From: Brachionus rotundiformis
Taxonomy: Eukaryota > Rotifera > Eurotatoria > Ploima > Brachionidae
Length of the DNA stretch: 64,000 nucleotides
Assembly: GCA_016802295.1 (NCBI GenBank)
Contig: JAESIW010000115.1
Location: 1,603,995 to 1,667,994, forward strand
Reading direction: 5' to 3'
Under the pieces are notes generated by a model. That model had not been told where the DNA came from, searched no databases, and worked only from the letters and a program-made list of their open reading frames with translations. A program made the translations under genes and the position numbers. Each line of letters begins with the position of its first letter. Position 1 is the stretch's first letter. Positions 60,101 to 64,000 of the stretch are shown here, one piece after another.

Positions 60101-63100
60101 TTCGGACACAGGTCTAAAAGAAGCATTCGAAACAGCCAAAGACTACAACGTTTTGATGAAAGACTTTCCGCTTAATGAGCTTATATCGGCCACAGAGCTT
60201 GGTAAAATAACTCTGGCCATTCAAAGCATATTCAACCACATGAGACGCATCCGCAACACCAAGTATCCAATGAACCGCGCTCTGAAGCTCATTGAGGCCA
60301 TTTCCAAGGACCTTACGACCCAAATCCTCAAAGTTTTGTCCACCCAGCGTCTAATGATAATAAATTTTGATGACTTTGAAAAAATAATGAAGGCTTGCTT
60401 TGGTGTATTCCAAGCATGGGATGACGAGTTCGAACGCTTACAAGCGACTCTTAGAGAATTGGCAAAGCGCAAACGAGATGAGAACAAAATAGTTTGGCGA
60501 ATAAATGCATCCCACAAGCGGCTACAAAACAGGCTACAAATAATGCAAAACTTTCGCCGTCAACATGAACAACTAAGCTCGGTGATAAGCCGAGTGCTTA
60601 GGCCAGTTAACTCGGGCGAGTCGGAAGAAAATAGCCAAAATCAATCACAGCGAGCAGGAGGCGATGCAGGATTGGATGTGGCAGATGCCAACGCCATAGA
60701 AGAAGTTCGCCTAGCTTACGAGAAAGTGAAAGAAGTTGACGCTTTGGACATAACCGAGGAGGGCCAAGAGCTGTGGGAGTCGACAATCAGGCGCTACGAT
60801 GAGCGTATTGAAAGAGTCGAGGCTCGTATGACAGCAAGACTTCGCGACCAATTGGGCACTGCCAAAAACGCCAATGAAATGTTCAGGATTTTCTCCCGCT
60901 TCAATGCTCTTTTTGTTCGTCCACATATTCGCGGTGCCATTCGCGAATACCAAACTCAGCTGATCCAGCGAGTCAAAGACGACATAGAAGCGTTGCAAGA
61001 AAAGTTCAAAGCCCAGTATATACAGAGCAGATGCTACAAAATGAGTAAAGTGCGTGACATACCAACTGTGGCTGGCAGTATTATATGGGCAAAGCAAATA
61101 GAAAGACAGCTAAACATGTACATGGGCCGAGTGGAAGCAGTCCTTGGCAAGGGATGGGAAACTCATGTGGATGGCCAGAAACTAAAAGCCGATGGTGACA
61201 GCTTTCGCATGAAGCTTAACACTCAGGAGATATTTGAAGATTGGTCAAAAAAAGTCAGCCAGAAAAATTTGCAAAATTCAGGCCGCATATTTTCAGTGGA
61301 AAATATGAGAGCGTCCAAAGGCACCATTTACACACTAAAGGTCAATTTTTCACCAGATATAATTACATTGACCAAAGAGGCCCGAAACATGAAGTGGTTG
61401 GTGTCCAGAGTGCCATTGGCTATTGTGAACAAGGCTCATACAGCCAGACAAATGTATCCGTATGCCATTTCTCTGATTGAAAATGTGTCCACTTATAAAC
61501 GAATTTGTGAGCGCATCAATGAGAAACAAACTTGTCAACTGTTGGTTGCTGGTATGAAAAAAGAGATACAGTCTTTGATATCAGAGATGTCTTCGTTGGT
61601 ATGGGACTCTTATAAATTGGAGTCTAGTGTGCAAAAATTTGCCGATTCCATTTATAACTTTAGGGAAAAAGTTGACGAATTGGTCTCTGTGGAGAGCAGT
61701 ATTGACACACAACTAAAAGAATTGGAAACATGTGCCTACAGTGAGACCAAATTCGCCGAAGTACTATATGAAATACAAAAATCTATAGACTATTTGAATT
61801 TGAAAGGATTTTCCAATTTGCCACAATGGGTGGCCAGATTGGACGAGGAAATAGAGAAAAAATTCGCTCAGCGACTCACTATAGCCATCAAGATATGGAT
61901 TGATGTGCTGTTGGACAAGAAAAGCCGACAGGAAGAAGAGACTGTGATTCGCCGAGGTGGCAAGTCCAAGGCTGTCGACTTGGACATAGACAATTTGTCC
62001 GGCATAACACTTTTGTCAGATTTGCAGCAGCCTCAAGAAGAGTCAGATTTAATTGCCAAAATGGGTGGTGAGCCAAATATTAAGCAAATTATTCTGGAAA
62101 TACTGATCCGAAATCAATTGCTGTACGTGAATCCATCTATCGAGGATGCACGCGAGCACCTTATTTCCCAGCTTTATGAGTTCAGCTCAGTCATAACCAC
62201 ACAAAAGAGAATTTTGCATTCCAGATTTCAGGTGACCATGGAAGCCGAGTCAGAATATAAAATAACATACAAAAATTTGTTAAACAAATTCATAAATGGA
62301 GTGAAACTGTTGGACTATGCGTTTGGTGCCATTGATGAAATACTCAAGCAATCACAGGACTTTGTCAAAATATGGCTTCATTTTCAGTCCTTATGGGACC
62401 TTCAGCCTGACACAATTTACTCTAAGCTTGGATCCAACCTGAACGCGTGGATTTCTTGCCTAAGCGAAATGAAGGAATCCCGGAAATCGTTTGATACGCA
62501 AGAAACTCATCGGAAATTCGGCCCGATTATCATTGACTATAATAAAGTAAATTAAAAAAATTATTTATTTGTAATTTTTTTTATTGAAAACTTTTAATTA
62601 TGATATTTTATTTGACAAATTATAAGTTAATTTTTCAATTTTGAATAATTTTAGTTATCTCTTTTAATAATATTAATTATGATTTTAAGTATTGTAGTAG
62701 ATAAATAATTTTTGACAAAAATGGATTTGTTAATTAAATTAAATTTTTAATTATAAAAATAATAAGTTATTTTATTAGATTATTTCCTATGACTAAGATT
62801 AAGCTTTAAATTGGTCGAAATATTTTTCTTTGTTAATGAATATTTTTTACTAATTTTTAATTATTATTTTAAAAAAATAAATTCAAATTATAGGAATTAA
62901 TTAAATTAAATTTAATTAAGGTTCAATCAAAAGTGAATGTAAAGTACGATGCATGGCATAAGGACGTGCTGAGCAAATTTGGTTCGTTCTTAGGCAACGA
63001 ACTACAGGATTTTCATTCAACTGTGTCCAAATCAAGACAGGATTTGGAAAGTCAATCTGTTGAAGCATCAAGTACATCTGAAGCAGTTAGTGTCATAACA

Positions 63101-64000
63101 TATGTCCAATCATTGAAGCGAAAGCTAAAAGACTGGGAAAGAAAAGTCGAAGCATACACCAATTCACAAAAAATCCTTGAAAGACAACGTTACCAATTTC
63201 CATCCAACTGGCTTTACACAGACTATATCCTTGGCGAATGGGGCGCTTTTAATGAAATCCTAAAACGCAAGGACCTGTCTATTCAAAATCAAGTAGCTTC
63301 CCTTCAGGCAAAGATAATAAGTGAAGAAAAAATTGTGGAAAACAAAACCAATGAGTTGATAAACGAATGGGAAAGCACAAAACCAGTCGCTGGTAATCTA
63401 AAGCCAGACAATGCATTGAAAAACTTGCAAATATTCGAAGGAAAATTCAACCGCATCAAAGAGGAACGAGACAACATGATGAGGGCCAAAGACGCCTTGG
63501 AACTTAGGGACAGCACATCGAACTCAAACGACATGCGCATCACAGTATCCATTGAGGAGTTAAACGATCTTAAAGGCGTATGGTCCGAATTGACCAAAAT
63601 ATGGAACCAAATAGAAGAGCAAAAAGAAAGACAATGGCTCACGGTGCAACCAAGAAAACTGCGTGCCACTCTTGACGGCCTATTGACGCAAATGCGCGAC
63701 ATGCCAGCCCGCTTAAGACAATACGACTCGTACAACTATGTGAAAAAAATTCTCCAAGACTACCTTAAGGCAAATCTGCTAATTGTTGAGCTAAAGTCTG
63801 AAGCGCTCAAGGAGCGTCATTGGAAACAATTGATGAAAAGAATGAGCGTGGTATGGAACCTAAATGACCTAACATTGGGACATGTTTGGGACATTAACTT
63901 GCCCATATTTGAAACAACAATTAGAGAAATTATTTTGGTGGCTCAAGGAGAAAAGGCTTTGGAAGAATTTTTGAAGGAAGTTAGTGAATTATGGAAGTCA
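57142..64000 (+). CDS. DYNC1H1: Cytoplasmic dynein 1 heavy chain, 5' part (runs off window)
   Basis: Exon 1 57142-57996, exon 2 59925-62546 and exon 3 62921 to beyond 64000 are in frame and give about 1,519 residues of a ~4,600-residue protein. ATG 57142 is the first in-frame methionine. The junction reads WIREIKK then VTKLDRDPSTGTALQEISFWLNLERAL, as in DYNC1H1. Further landmarks are MKDFPLNELISATEL, VWRINASHKRLQ, FRRQHEQL, VQSKVNVKYDAWHKDVLSKFG, ITYVQSLKRKLKDWERKVE, ILGEWGAFNEI, LKGVWSELTKIW and HWKQLMKRM. This is the tail (dimerisation and intermediate/light-intermediate chain binding) and the approach to the linker; the AAA+ motor lies outside. Role: minus-end-directed microtubule motor. 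Intron 1 is unusually long (~1.9 kb) because of LINE insertions. Confidence 0.97.
58022..59090 (-). mobile_element. Decayed CR1-like LINE in DYNC1H1 intron 1 (antisense)
   Basis: Minus-strand pieces in several frames recall the RT C-terminus: LQQDLGSVCQWIDVWFMAL..DKFKVVYF (59085-58970), RLYTSMVRPHLDCAMQVWNPSMKRDVNVLEEI (58430-58330) and SFKATLDRFNGIGC (about 58125-58085). The + strand begins TTAGTAGTAGTA near 58028, the same triplet 3' terminus as the element at 18848. Many stops and frameshifts; inactive. Confidence 0.7.
59280..59830 (-). mobile_element. Second decayed non-LTR retrotransposon in intron 1 (different family)
   Basis: In the minus strand a frame gives YNTVVKATQMYGSLSQIEKVW (about 59700-59640), RILGIHWPELLSNNELYRRT (about 59610-59550) and LQWLGHVLRMKRLRIPNRGL followed by GRRKVGQPTITWR (about 59515-59405). 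The WLGHVLRM..RIP..L..GRRK.G.P..TWR pattern is the C-terminal end of RT proteins of another LINE group (RTE-like or related), distinct from the CR1-like piece beside it. Broken by stops. Confidence 0.7.
62547..62920 (+). other. DYNC1H1 intron 2
   Basis: 374 bp AT-rich intron with GTAAAT donor and TTAAG acceptor. No feature inside. Confidence 0.7.

Overview
The window is nuclear DNA of a small-genome metazoan. It is very AT-rich, its protein genes are cut by many short GT-AG introns (mostly 45-120 bp), and the gene set is animal: a GABA-B receptor, KLHL12, AVL9, TRIP4, TCP11L1, cytoplasmic dynein heavy chain, eL36, 7SL SRP RNA and tRNA-Ala. Extreme AT content with compact introns would fit a monogonont rotifer or a similar lophotrochozoan, but that placement is a guess.

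Layout. 1-3.67 kb: non-coding, the first ~1.8 kb less AT-rich than the rest. 3.67-4.63 kb (+): cyclophilin H, flanked by two copies of a ~110 bp repeat. 6.33-9.70 kb (-): GABA-B receptor. 13.29-14.30 kb (-): SDR/retinol-dehydrogenase-like gene. 14.69-15.16 kb: GC-rich repeat. 16.07-18.19 kb (+): KLHL12. 18.8-24 kb: mobile-element belt (CR1-like LINE, MULE/FLYWCH relic, fold-back repeat, LTR/DIRS-type RT fragment). 24.26-26.35 kb (-): STELLO-like (DUF288) protein broken by a frameshift. 28.71-29.98 kb (+): NAD kinase, with a decayed inverted copy of one of its exons 1 kb upstream. 31.83-34.44 kb (-): intronless AVL9.

37-47.3 kb is the most structured part. Two near-identical 7SL (SRP) RNA genes lie in ~1 kb inverted-repeat arms around a 5.4 kb spacer. 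The spacer holds a 5'-nucleotidase-family gene and two identical tRNA-Ala(CGC) genes in opposite orientation. To the left are orphan copies of the 7SL upstream region and a 123-bp-period WD40 tandem array with an in-frame stop. The right arm carries a ~266 bp SINE-like insertion between 11-bp direct repeats. 47.66-50.53 kb (-): eL36 and TRIP4/ASC-1. 51-52.5 kb: transposon relics. 53.62-55.39 kb (+): TCP11L1. 57.14-64.0 kb (+): the tail-encoding 5' exons of DYNC1H1, running off the window, with LINE debris antisense in intron 1.

The genes are mostly unrelated housekeeping loci. A thematic link, probably coincidental, is protein traffic: 7SL RNA, AVL9, KLHL12 (COPII ubiquitination) and dynein.
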